Below are positions 35,095 to 43,767 of a stretch of 64,000 bases of DNA, one piece after another; the first letter of the stretch is position 1, and the number at the start of each line of letters is the position of its first letter. Below the pieces are notes generated by a model, which was given only the letters and a program-made list of their open reading frames with translations, was not told where the DNA came from and ran no database searches. This DNA is from JAPOXR01 sp965214695. Lineage in GTDB: Bacteria > Pseudomonadota > Alphaproteobacteria > Rhodobacterales > Rhodobacteraceae. The position numbers and the translations under genes are program-made. Location: contig OZ243967.1 of NCBI GenBank assembly GCA_965214695.1, positions 2,604,001-2,668,000 of the forward strand. Reading direction: 5' to 3'.

Positions 35095-36282
35095 TTGACG
35101 CAGGAGACGAGGCATTGGCTGAAGCCGGCAATCGGCTGCCTACTGGCGCTGGTTCCGGCGCTGGTGCATGCGATTGACCTCCTTGCCCCCGCCCCGGCCG
35201 CCGGATTCGTCGCCGGCAGTGCGCCGGTGGCAAATGGCGTCACGCAGGGCGAAGCCAGCATGCGGTACCACGAACAATTGCTGGACCGGGCCGGTCAGGA
35301 CTCGGTTCACGCCGCCACGCTGGCAAATCTTCCCGGCGGCGATGTTGGGGCGTGGTGGTATGGCGGCAGCAGGGAGGGCGGAAAGGACGTCAATATCTGG
35401 TTTGCGCGGCTGGACCAGGACACCGGGCGATTCTCGCCGGCGGTCAGCGTGATGTCCCGGGAATTGCTGGCCGCCCAGACCGGCCGACATATCAGGAAGC
35501 TGGGTAATCCGGCGGCAGTACTCGATGACGATGGGCGGGTCTGGCTTTTCTTCGTCAGCGTGTCGATCGGCGGATGGGCCGGCAGTGCTGTGAACGTCAT
35601 GATTTCGGATGATGGTGCCGAGACCTGGTCGCCGGCACGCCGGCTGGTCACGAGCCCGTTCTTCAATATCAGCACGCTGGTCAGGACCTCCCCGGTGCTG
35701 TTGCAGGATGGCGGGTTGGCGGTTCCGGCCTACCACGAATTCATTGGCAAGTTCGCCGAGATCCTCTTTGTCGGGCCGGATGGCAGGGTGCGTGACAAGA
35801 AGAGGCTGACCTGGGGCAGAAATGCCCTTCAGCCGGCATTGGTGCCAACATCGGCGAGCGACGCCGCCATCGTCATGCGTTATGCCGGGGAGGCGCCGAT
35901 GAAAATGCTCCGGTCATCGACTTCCGATGCCGGCCGGACCTTCGAGCGGGCCTGGAGATCGGCCCTGCCCAATGTCGACAACTCGGTTGCCGGCAACCCG
36001 CTCCCAGGCGGGGAGGGGTTCTGGGTCGTCTACAACAATTCGGAGACTGGCCGCGATGTGCTGTCAATCGCCGCCGCCAGCGACGTCGGCGGGGATTTGA
36101 TCTGGCTGCATGACCTGGAGGGCCGGGAAGGCGCCGGCAGGTTCTCCTACCCGTCGGTGCTCACCGATTCCCGGGGGCAGCACCATGTTGCCTGGACCCA
36201 TGATCGCGATCACATCAAGCATGCCGTGTTCAACGATTCGTGGCTTCTCGACAAGGCCCGAACGCTTTTCACCGCCCGATAG
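35095..36282 (+). CDS. Secreted sialidase-like (BNR/Asp-box) protein
   Basis: A 395-residue protein with a signal-like hydrophobic stretch (IGCLLALVPALVHA) near the start. Two Asp-box motifs, SDDGAETW (171-178) and SDAGRTF (277-283), and repeated blade-like strands indicate a six-bladed beta-propeller of the sialidase superfamily. Whether it cleaves sialic acid is open; many such proteins act on other glycans. TTG 35095, preceded by GGGAG at seven bases, is the likely start. It is followed on the same strand by two genes for multi-pass membrane proteins. Confidence 0.8.
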   Translation: MTQETRHWLKPAIGCLLALVPALVHAIDLLAPAPAAGFVAGSAPVANGVTQGEASMRYHEQLLDRAGQDSVHAATLANLPGGDVGAWWYGGSREGGKDVNIWFARLDQDTGRFSPAVSVMSRELLAAQTGRHIRKLGNPAAVLDDDGRVWLFFVSVSIGGWAGSAVNVMISDDGAETWSPARRLVTSPFFNISTLVRTSPVLLQDGGLAVPAYHEFIGKFAEILFVGPDGRVRDKKRLTWGRNALQPALVPTSASDAAIVMRYAGEAPMKMLRSSTSDAGRTFERAWRSALPNVDNSVAGNPLPGGEGFWVVYNNSETGRDVLSIAAASDVGGDLIWLHDLEGREGAGRFSYPSVLTDSRGQHHVAWTHDRDHIKHAVFNDSWLLDKARTLFTAR

Positions 36283-36464
36283 CCGCAGACCGGGAGGCAC
36301 ATGTCATGACAGTCACACCACGGATGCCGCCGCCCGGGTTTCGGGCAGGGAGATGGCAGGCGCACCACCCGGACGCCGTCCGCCATTGGGTCACGGCGTG
36401 CCGGCGACGGGTGAAGATGCCGTCCGCCGCAAACCGTTTGATGCAGGCATCGTGACCGGAGTAT

Positions 36465-37070
36465 GTGAGCGACATGTATTCTGATGTCACCTGGCTGGCG
36501 GTGCTGTTTGCACTGGGCTTCCTGTTGGCCGGACGGCTTCGTTCCGGGCTTGCCGCCAGGGTAGCGGCAGGCATGCTGGCGGCTTCGTTGCCGTTTTTTC
36601 TTCCGGCCGGCGATCTGACCGTGCTGGAGCGGCTGAAGGGGTTGCTCTACGAGCCGAGCATCGGCCTCGTGGTCTGCTGTCTCATGCCGGTTGCCCGGAC
36701 AGTTCCGGGGCTATCCGCGGCAAGTCCGCCGCCGGCCGGCGAGTTCCGGTTCCTGGTGCTGGTGCTCGCCACCGGAATTGCACTCTACCCCATGGCGCTG
36801 GGGCTGGGTTATCTTGACCCCTATGCGCTGGGCTACCAGCCCTGGTTTGCACTGGCCGTATCCGTCATCGCCGCCCTTGCCTGGTGGCGCCGGGAATACG
36901 TCGCGATTGCGGCCTGGCTGACGGCGGCGGTGTGCCTGCACGCGGTTCATGCCGGCGAAAGCAGCAACGTGTTCGACTACATGCTGGACCCGATTGTCGT
37001 CACGGTGGCACTGGTCCGAGTCATTCGCCACCTGGCCGCCCAACTGGCAGGCAACCATGCAACCGGCTGA
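36465..37070 (+). CDS. Multi-pass membrane protein, unknown
   Basis: A 201-residue hydrophobic protein with about six membrane helices (for example WLAVLFALGFLLAG, FLVLVLATGIALYPMALGLG, YVAIAAWLTAAVCLHAV). No family was recognised. Starts at GTG 36465 and ATG 36474 are both possible. Its end overlaps the next membrane-protein gene by 14 bases, so the two are coupled and may form one complex. The secreted sialidase-like gene lies 182 bases upstream. Confidence 0.65.
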   Translation: MSDMYSDVTWLAVLFALGFLLAGRLRSGLAARVAAGMLAASLPFFLPAGDLTVLERLKGLLYEPSIGLVVCCLMPVARTVPGLSAASPPPAGEFRFLVLVLATGIALYPMALGLGYLDPYALGYQPWFALAVSVIAALAWWRREYVAIAAWLTAAVCLHAVHAGESSNVFDYMLDPIVVTVALVRVIRHLAAQLAGNHATG

Positions 37071-37749
37071 AAGGCTGGTGCTGATCAATGGCGGCGCCCT
37101 TTTCGTGCTGGGGGTCGTCATGGCCCTGTTCAACCCCGAGTATTTCCATGAAACCTATTCGGCCGAAGATGGCGTGATGGAATGGCTCACGGTCATGACG
37201 CTGGCAACGGTTGCCGTCCTGACTGCCGGGCGCCTGTTTCGGGGATACCGCGAATTCGGCTGGGTGCAGCGCCTGGTGCTGGCGCTGCTGGCCTTGCTGG
37301 CGGTGTTCGGCGCCGGCGAGGAGCTGTCCTGGGGCCAGCGCCTGTTCGGCGTCAACTCCTCCGAATTCTTCCTTGATCACAATATCCAGGGGGAAACCAA
37401 CCTGCACAATCTGGAGGTTGCCGGTGTCAACCTGAACAAGCTGCTGTTTGCGAAGGGATTCCTGCTCTTCTTCATCTTCTATCTCGCGGTGTTGACACCG
37501 CTCTATCATCGCTCGGACCGCATCCGGGCGCTCGCAGACAGCTGCGGGGTGCCAATCCCGAAGACGTATCAGATCGCTGGATATGTCATGGTGATCCTGT
37601 CAGTCGAGGGGCTGCTGAACCTTGTTCCCGGGGACGTGCCAAGACGGGGTGAACTGACCGAATTTGCCATCCCGGTGCTTGCTGCTCTCAACATCATCTA
37701 CCCGCTCAACCTGGCGGTGTTCGAGACGGGTGGTGAAGATGGCCGGTGA
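37057..37749 (+). CDS. Multi-pass membrane protein, unknown, with conserved EELSWGQR segment
   Basis: A 230-residue protein with about six membrane helices. The loop GAGEELSWGQRLFG followed by NIQGETNLHNLEV is rich in polar and charged residues inside an otherwise hydrophobic protein and looks like a functional site of an uncharacterised membrane family. ATG 37057 overlaps the preceding membrane gene by 14 bases, and the end overlaps rnhA by 11. The function is not known; glycan or lipid chemistry is a guess based only on the sialidase-like neighbour. Confidence 0.7.
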   Translation: MQPAERLVLINGGALFVLGVVMALFNPEYFHETYSAEDGVMEWLTVMTLATVAVLTAGRLFRGYREFGWVQRLVLALLALLAVFGAGEELSWGQRLFGVNSSEFFLDHNIQGETNLHNLEVAGVNLNKLLFAKGFLLFFIFYLAVLTPLYHRSDRIRALADSCGVPIPKTYQIAGYVMVILSVEGLLNLVPGDVPRRGELTEFAIPVLAALNIIYPLNLAVFETGGEDGR

Positions 37750-38230
37750 TGCCGACCCGAACCTGGAGCTGGTGGCCTATACCGATGGCGCATGTTCCGG
37801 CAATCCCGGCCCGGGAGGCTGGGGCGTGGTGCTGCAGGCCTTCCGCCAGGACCGGTTGATCCGGGAGAAGGAGCTTTGTGGCGGCGAGGCGAGGACAACC
37901 AACAACCGCATGGAGTTGCTGGCGGCGATTTCGGCGCTGGAGGCGCTGAACTCACGGTCACGCATCAGGCTGATTACCGACAGCAGATACCTGGTTGACG
38001 GGATCGGCAATTGGATCGGCAACTGGAAGGCACGGGGCTGGAAGACCGCCGCCGGCGGAAAGGTGAAGAATGTCGATTTGTGGGCACGGCTGGACGCGGT
38101 ACGCCAGGAGCATGATGTTGCCTGGGAATGGGTCAAGGGTCATGCCGACAACCCCGGAAACGAACGAGCCGACGCCCTGGCCAACCGCGGGTTGCAGGAA
38201 GTCCGCGCCGCTGCCCGCCAGAACGGGTAG
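37739..38230 (+). CDS. rnhA: Ribonuclease HI
   Basis: A 163-residue enzyme that degrades RNA in RNA-DNA hybrids. The catalytic carboxylates are Asp16 (YTDGACSGNPGPGG), Glu59 (NNRMELLAAI), Asp81 (ITDSRYLVDG) and the Asp in NERADALAN. The basic loop GWKTAAGGKVKNVDLW is present. ATG 37739 lies inside the end of the membrane-protein gene. It converges with def over 134 bases that contain a CCCCGAC...GTCGGGG dyad (about 38260-38300) without a T-run. Confidence 0.95.
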   Translation: MAGDADPNLELVAYTDGACSGNPGPGGWGVVLQAFRQDRLIREKELCGGEARTTNNRMELLAAISALEALNSRSRIRLITDSRYLVDGIGNWIGNWKARGWKTAAGGKVKNVDLWARLDAVRQEHDVAWEWVKGHADNPGNERADALANRGLQEVRAAARQNG

Positions 38231-38364
38231 CGGCAAGCATCGATCCCCGCACCGGATGCCCCGACACTGCCGGTTATTCCCCATTGCGGTCGGGGAGCAG
38301 GACACGCCTCACCTCCAATGGTCGACGGCACCCGGTCAGATCTGCCTGGCGCCGCCCGAGATGT

Positions 38365-38883
38365 TCACGTCCTGGATGCGTTCTTCCTGGCCTTGGCAAG
38401 CCTGCGCTTGATCATCTGGCGCTTGACCAGGGACAGGTGATCGATGAACAGCTTACCGTCCAGGTGATCGATTTCATGCTGGATGCATCGCGCGTGCAGA
38501 TCGGCATATTCCGCCTCGACCCGCCTCCCCTGCAAATCCTGGTAGCCGACCACGATCCGCTCAGGCCTGACCACATCTGCATATTGCCCCGGAATCGACA
38601 GGCAGCCTTCCTCGTGCTTGGCGAGATCTTCGGATTCCCAGACCAGTTCCGGGTTGAGCAACACCAGCGGCTCCGGCTCCTCTTCCTTCGGTGCGCAGTC
38701 CATGACGAATATCCGCAGCATGACACCCACCTGCGGGCCGGCAAGTCCGATCCCCGGTGCATCATACATCGTCTCCAGCATGTCCTTGGCCAGGGCACCG
38801 ATCTCGCCCGTGACCTCGGTGACTGGCCGTGCCGTCTTGCGCAATCCCGGATCGGGATAGATCAGTATTCGTTTCCTGGCCAT
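38365..38883 (-). CDS. def: Peptide deformylase
   Basis: A 172-residue iron-type enzyme that removes the formyl group from new proteins. The three motifs are GIGLAGPQVG (45-53), EGCLSIPG with metal ligand Cys94, and QHEIDHLDG with His136, Glu137 and His140. It is translated from ATG 38883 (MARKRILIYPDPGLRK). The neighbouring fmt gene, often paired with def, is not present in the window. It is divergent from the MalY/PatB gene. Confidence 0.96.
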   Translation of the reverse strand: MARKRILIYPDPGLRKTARPVTEVTGEIGALAKDMLETMYDAPGIGLAGPQVGVMLRIFVMDCAPKEEEPEPLVLLNPELVWESEDLAKHEEGCLSIPGQYADVVRPERIVVGYQDLQGRRVEAEYADLHARCIQHEIDHLDGKLFIDHLSLVKRQMIKRRLAKARKNASRT

Positions 38884-39151
38884 CGCTCGAATTCGGTCAT
38901 GCCGGTCGGAGTCCCTGCTGCCAGCGCGAGTCGACAGCGCCAGCGGAAGCCCTTGTACCAATTTCCGCTCATCCTGCCAGCAGGCTTTCGGCGCGCCCCT
39001 GCAGGCCACCGGCGCCCACGGTGCCGAGACTCCGGATTGATCTTCCGAGGGCCCGGGCCTCGCCTCGCCCCCCGGTGTCGGGGACGAGTCTTGACTTGAA
39101 CTTGCCGGGCAAATCGTTTCAGTCATGCAGCGTTCAGGCGAGACGAAGCAC

Positions 39152-40321
39152 ATGAATTTCGACGAGATCATCGAGCGGCGAGGCACGCATTGCATGAAAT
39201 GGGACATGATGGAGTCCCTCTACGGCGTTCCGACCGATGACGGAATCGCCATGTGGGTCGCCGACATGGATTTCCGCCCGCCAGAGGTGGCGAGGCGGGC
39301 GCTGCAGCGGCTGCTCGATCATGGAATATTCGGATATTACGGCGATGACCGCGCCTACCGGGAGGCCATCGCATGGTGGATGATGCATCGCCATGGCTGG
39401 AAGGTGGAGCCGGAATGGATCTTCACCACCCACGGCCTGGTCAACGGAACGGCGATGTGCATCGACGCCTATTCCCGGCCCGGCGACCATGTTGTCCTGT
39501 TCACACCGGTCTACCATGCTTTCGCCCGGATCATCCGGGCGGCTGGTCGCGGCATCACCGAATGTCGGCTCGAGCAGGTTGGCGGCCGATACCGGTTCGA
39601 CTTCGACAGCTATTCCCGGCTCATGACCGGAAGAGAGAAAATTGCCATACTGTGTTCGCCACAAAACCCCGGCGGCACGGTCTGGAGCTCCGCCGAGCTG
39701 CGCCAGTTTGCCGAGTTCTGCCGCAGCCATGATCTCATCCTGGTCGCCGACGAGATTCACCACGATTTGCTGATGCCCGGCTCGCAACACACGGTCATGC
39801 ACCTGGCGGACCCGGAAATCGGGGATCGCCTGATCATGATGACGGCGACCACCAAGACCTTCAACCTCGCCGGCGCCCATGTCGGCAACGTCATTATTCC
39901 CGACCCGGCGTTACGCGACCGGTTTGCCGGCCGTATGGCCGGGCTTGGCATGTCGCCAAACAGCTTCGGGCTGTTCCTGGCCGAGGCGGTCTATTCGTCG
40001 GAAGGCGCGGAATGGGTGGACCAGGCAATGGATTACATCCACAAGAACAGCCTGCTCTTCGATGGGGTGGTTGGCGGGATTGACGGCGCCAATTCCATGA
40101 AACTCGATGCAACCTATCTTGCCTGGGTCGACTTCAGGGGAACCGGGCTGGCCGAACAGGAAGTCAGCGACCGAATCGAGAGGCAGGCACGAATTGCCGT
40201 GAACCACGGCCAGACCTTCGGCGCTGGCGGCGCCGGACATTGCCGATTCAACCTCGCAACTCCCCGGCCATTGCTGGAAACGGCCCTTGAACGCCTGCAA
40301 GACGCCTTTGCCACCGGTTGA
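39152..40321 (+). CDS. MalY/PatB-type PLP C-S lyase or aminotransferase
   Basis: A protein of about 389 residues. It starts MNFDEIIERRGTHCMKWD and continues with WVADMDFRPP, the typical opening of the MalY/PatB cystathionine beta-lyase group. The PLP lysine is Lys235 in TATTKTFNLAGAH, with CSPQNPGGTVW and VADEIHHDLL as other cofactor blocks. Such enzymes release H2S or thiols from cystathionine or cysteine conjugates. ATG 39125 is an alternative start. It has no operon partner; the 794 bases behind it are unusual and AT-richer. Confidence 0.88.
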   Translation: MNFDEIIERRGTHCMKWDMMESLYGVPTDDGIAMWVADMDFRPPEVARRALQRLLDHGIFGYYGDDRAYREAIAWWMMHRHGWKVEPEWIFTTHGLVNGTAMCIDAYSRPGDHVVLFTPVYHAFARIIRAAGRGITECRLEQVGGRYRFDFDSYSRLMTGREKIAILCSPQNPGGTVWSSAELRQFAEFCRSHDLILVADEIHHDLLMPGSQHTVMHLADPEIGDRLIMMTATTKTFNLAGAHVGNVIIPDPALRDRFAGRMAGLGMSPNSFGLFLAEAVYSSEGAEWVDQAMDYIHKNSLLFDGVVGGIDGANSMKLDATYLAWVDFRGTGLAEQEVSDRIERQARIAVNHGQTFGAGGAGHCRFNLATPRPLLETALERLQDAFATG

Positions 40322-41115
40322 CGAGGCGTTCACCATCCGAAACGGATGGATATGCGCCAAAGCTTCATCATCAACCCGTCAATTTTGGAGGAGGCAGCAG
40401 ACGAATATTATGCGCTCATCCAGCCGCCTTGCCGTGGACAAGGGATCAAGTCCAACTACGACACACGAGCGGCACCCACAGGAATTGGCCCGGGAATATT
40501 CAATTGTTGAAGCCAAGACAGACACATTCATGATGACTCCTTGAAGAAATCCTCAAGATGACATGCCGTCCCGAAATTTTTGTTCTCCAATCCCCATCGC
40601 CACCAATGGTTCGTCTTGGCTGGACTGCTCCTTGCACAATTGGTGAATTCCGAATTCGGATACCCGGTTCCCCGATTGTCCGTTTCACGGCCGCGGCCCT
40701 TTTTTTGCACGCGATCTGTCCAAGTCATATCCAGCGGAAGCACAAGCTCTCCGGGTATGTCCAAGCATTCGCGTGACATCCCTTCTTGTAGGCAGCGACC
40801 CCATACCCTGCCGCCAGGGCGTCAACACTGCAATCGGCACCGGATCCAGCATCTCTTGCCAAAATTCCGACTAGACAAGGCGTGGATGTCGAGCAACCAC
40901 AACCTGTAAGAGTTCCCTCGCGAGGACACGAAGCGCCAAACGTGCCCGACGTGGAATTCGGCGGTGCATCGTCATTCCTGGCCATTAGGCTGTTTCCTTG
41001 CTCTCCATGGCACCCATTTCTATTGCGATTGCACGCGTGTTGTCGCGGCCCCGTATCTATGCCATGACCTGTCGGTCGGTTGACATCATAACCGTAACCT
41101 TGGGCAGGAGACATC
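40322..41115. other. AT-richer gap of 794 bases without a convincing gene
   Basis: This stretch between the MalY-type gene and accA is visibly less GC-rich than its flanks. No known family was recognised in any frame. The most protein-like frame is on the minus strand at 40725-40985, 86 codons starting MARNDDAPPNSTSG, with seven cysteines including GCGCSTSTPC and an AAGGA nine bases upstream; its third-position GC is only about half, unlike real genes here. A tail of poly-T (TTTTTTT near 40700) and several GC-poor patches suggest decayed foreign DNA. The accA promoter must lie in its right end. Confidence 0.4.
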
Positions 41116-42096
41116 GTGCAGCACTACCTTGATTTCGAGAAGGAGCTGGCCGAACTCGAGGCCGAGGCCAGCAAATTGCGCTCGGCCCCGAAATCGGAGC
41201 GTGCCAAGGGTGACACAACCAGGCTCAGGCGCCTCGATCGCAAATCGGCCGAGATGCTGGGCAGGATTTACGGCAAGCTGCTGCCATGGCAGAAATGCCT
41301 GGTTGCCCGGCACCCGAACCGGCCCCGGTGCCGCGACTACCTGACCGAACTGTTTACCGACCGAACCTACCTGTCGGGTGACCGGAGCTTCTCCGAGGAT
41401 TGCGCGGTCACCGGATGCCTGGCCCGGTTCGAGGGCAGGGCGGTGGTGGTGATCGGCAACGAGAAGGGCAATGACACCAGGACCAGGCTGGAGCACAATT
41501 TCGGAATGGCCCGGCCGGAGGGTTACCGAAAGGCGATTCGGCTCATGGATCTCGCCGACCGCTTTGGCCTGCCGGTCATTACCATCATCGACACCCCTGG
41601 AGCTTATCCGGGCAAGGGGGCAGAGGAACGAGGCCAGGCCGAGGCGATTGCCCGGTCCACGGAACGCTGCCTGCAGCTGAATGTTCCGCTGGTGTCGATT
41701 GTCATCGGCGAAGGCGGGTCTGGCGGGGCGGTGGCGCTGGCCACCGCCGACCGCACGGCAATGCTCGAACACTCGATCTACTCGGTCATCAGCCCGGAAG
41801 GGTGTGCATCGATCCTGTGGAAGGATTCGGAAAAAATGCAGGATGCGGCGGAGGCGCTTCGGCTCACCGCCCAGGATCTGCTGACACTCGGCGTCATCGA
41901 CCGGATTGTCGGGGAGCCAGTCGGCGGTGCGCACCGCCATCCGAAGGAGACAATCCAGTCGGTGGGAAGCGAGATCGGGGAGATGCTGCAGGAGGTTGTT
42001 CCGCTGGAGGCAGGCGAGAGGCTGCACCTGCGCCATGCCAAATTCCTGGATATGGGCAATGGCGGCAGCAAGGTTACCCCGGCCGCCACTGCCTAG
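41116..42096 (+). CDS. accA: Acetyl-CoA carboxylase carboxyltransferase alpha subunit
   Basis: A 326-residue subunit that, with AccD, transfers CO2 from biotin to acetyl-CoA in the first step of fatty acid synthesis. It has the start YLDFEKELAELEAEA, the block ERGQAEAIAR, and the CoA-binding GEGGSGGAVALATADR followed by YSVISPEGCASILW. The start is GTG 41116, with GCAGGAG five bases upstream. The stop TAG shares the tetramer CTAG with the stop of the convergent plsC gene. Confidence 0.96.
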   Translation: MQHYLDFEKELAELEAEASKLRSAPKSERAKGDTTRLRRLDRKSAEMLGRIYGKLLPWQKCLVARHPNRPRCRDYLTELFTDRTYLSGDRSFSEDCAVTGCLARFEGRAVVVIGNEKGNDTRTRLEHNFGMARPEGYRKAIRLMDLADRFGLPVITIIDTPGAYPGKGAEERGQAEAIARSTERCLQLNVPLVSIVIGEGGSGGAVALATADRTAMLEHSIYSVISPEGCASILWKDSEKMQDAAEALRLTAQDLLTLGVIDRIVGEPVGGAHRHPKETIQSVGSEIGEMLQEVVPLEAGERLHLRHAKFLDMGNGGSKVTPAATA

Positions 42097-42917
42097 CGGG
42101 CTGGCTCGCCCGGTCCGGTAGCTGGCGGTTGCGGATCGACTTGCCGGTCATCCGGCTCGAAGCCGGCCTCCCGCATCAGGCGGTTCGATTCCCCCTCGAT
42201 GATGGTCTCGATGCAGGCATGAAACTCGGACTGTTCCATGCCGGGCGGAACCGGGTCCAGGAATTCGACGATTGCAACGCCCGGCCGGCGCAGGATGGCC
42301 TGGCGTGGCCAGAACACGCCGACATTGGTGGCCACCGGAACGCAATCGACCTCCAGCCTGGTATAGAGAATCGATGCACCGACCCTGTATGGCAGGTACT
42401 TGCCTGGTCCGACCCGGGTACCCTGCGGATAGATGACCAGCTGCGAGCCGCCGTACTGGTCACCACCGACATTGTCGAGCATGGTCCTGACGGCAAGGCT
42501 TCCCTTTTCCCGGTCGATGGCAATGCAGCCGATCCGCCTGGCAAAGAACCCGACAACGGGAACGGCGAGCAATTGCCGCTTCATGACGAATCGCGGCCGT
42601 TGGACCGCGCTGCAGATCAGGAGAATGTCGAAAAAGGATTGGTGCTTGGCGCAAACGAGTACATCGCCAGCGGGCACTGCCCCCCTGATTTGCGAATGCA
42701 GCCCGACCAAGTGGCGGGCGCTGAGGCGCACCCAGCCGCAATATGCCCGGATTCCGGCATAGGCCCATTTGCGATCGATCACGGCAAGCGGAATGTAGAT
42801 CAGCGACAGCACCAGCATCGCAACATACATTTGCACGACAAATGCAAGTGAGCGAAGCCATTGCAGCAAAGCTGTCCGGGACCTGTTATGTTTGAAAGCG
42901 GATATTTTTCGTGCCAC
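42093..42917 (-). CDS. plsC: 1-acyl-sn-glycerol-3-phosphate acyltransferase
   Basis: About 274 residues from GTG 42917. One N-terminal membrane helix (FVVQMYVAMLVLSLIYIPLA) is followed by the acyltransferase HX4D motif KHQSFFD and by YPQGTRVGPGK in the glycerol-phosphate binding region. The enzyme makes phosphatidic acid in the inner membrane. The start is uncertain, since the frame is open to TTG 42980. It ends in the same CTAG as accA and is divergent from the zinc-ribbon gene. Confidence 0.88.
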   Translation of the reverse strand: MARKISAFKHNRSRTALLQWLRSLAFVVQMYVAMLVLSLIYIPLAVIDRKWAYAGIRAYCGWVRLSARHLVGLHSQIRGAVPAGDVLVCAKHQSFFDILLICSAVQRPRFVMKRQLLAVPVVGFFARRIGCIAIDREKGSLAVRTMLDNVGGDQYGGSQLVIYPQGTRVGPGKYLPYRVGASILYTRLEVDCVPVATNVGVFWPRQAILRRPGVAIVEFLDPVPPGMEQSEFHACIETIIEGESNRLMREAGFEPDDRQVDPQPPATGPGEPAR

Positions 42918-42994
42918 CCTGTCATGAGCATGTCTGGTTGGATCACTCTGACAGTATTTGAACCGACATTCCGAAATCAACAGGGGCGGGCGAC

Positions 42995-43690
42995 TTGACC
43001 ACAGCTACAACCAGATTGTTGACCTGCCCGAACTGTTTTTTTGGCCAGGAGGTTGCATCGGACGGCATGACTGCCAGCGACCGTGATTTCCGCTGTCCGA
43101 ATTGTTCCCATCGCTGGCGGCCGACCCGGCCGGCGGAACCCGGCAGCAGCAACCCGGGAATTCCTGCTCCGGACACCAGGGGTGTCATTGCCCTGTCGCA
43201 GCCGGCATCGGCCGGCTCTCCGCCGCCGGCAATGAGCGACATCTTCCGGGAAGAGGCAGACCAGGCCCGCAGGGTGCGGGAGTTGATTCGAAGGAAGCGA
43301 GAGTCAGGAACCGCCCCCGCACCGGACCGGGCCGAAGGGCCGGACGTGACGGCGGAGCCGAAAGCCAGCTCCGACGCTGCCCCCGAACGGATCACGGAAG
43401 CCGGCCCCCCGGAAACAACCTCGGACATGGAGGTAGCAGCATCTCCGGATGCCAGGTCGACGGTGGCTGCCCTCGAGCCGGGGCTGGCTGCGGTCCCGGA
43501 AGCCGAATCGCCGGAGCCGGACCAGCGGCGGGGCGGCGCAGGTGACATGCGCCTGGCCTTCGTGCTGCTTGCCGTGCTGGCAGCGCTCTGGCTGTCATAC
43601 GATTTCAATGACAGGCTGGCCGAGGCGCTGCCGACGCTGCGACCGCTGCTCGAACAGTATCACGCCTTCGTTACCAACCTGATCGGATAA
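42995..43690 (+). CDS. Zinc-ribbon membrane protein (MJ0042 type)
   Basis: A 231-residue protein starting from TTG 42995. The first 40 residues carry two CxxC pairs (LTCPNCFF and FRCPNCSHRW), the MJ0042 zinc ribbon common in alphaproteobacteria. A long low-complexity linker rich in Pro, Ala and Glu follows, with one membrane helix near the end (LAFVLLAVLAALWLSY). The zinc end is expected in the cytoplasm. The function is unknown. It converges with the DUF4175 gene. Confidence 0.8.
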   Translation: MTTATTRLLTCPNCFFGQEVASDGMTASDRDFRCPNCSHRWRPTRPAEPGSSNPGIPAPDTRGVIALSQPASAGSPPPAMSDIFREEADQARRVRELIRRKRESGTAPAPDRAEGPDVTAEPKASSDAAPERITEAGPPETTSDMEVAASPDARSTVAALEPGLAAVPEAESPEPDQRRGGAGDMRLAFVLLAVLAALWLSYDFNDRLAEALPTLRPLLEQYHAFVTNLIG

Positions 43691-43767
43691 CCACCAGCCA
43701 CATCGAGAGTGATCTTATCTGGTGACTGCCTGCCATGCTGCGATTGGCCCTGGCAAGTGCTGTCCGG

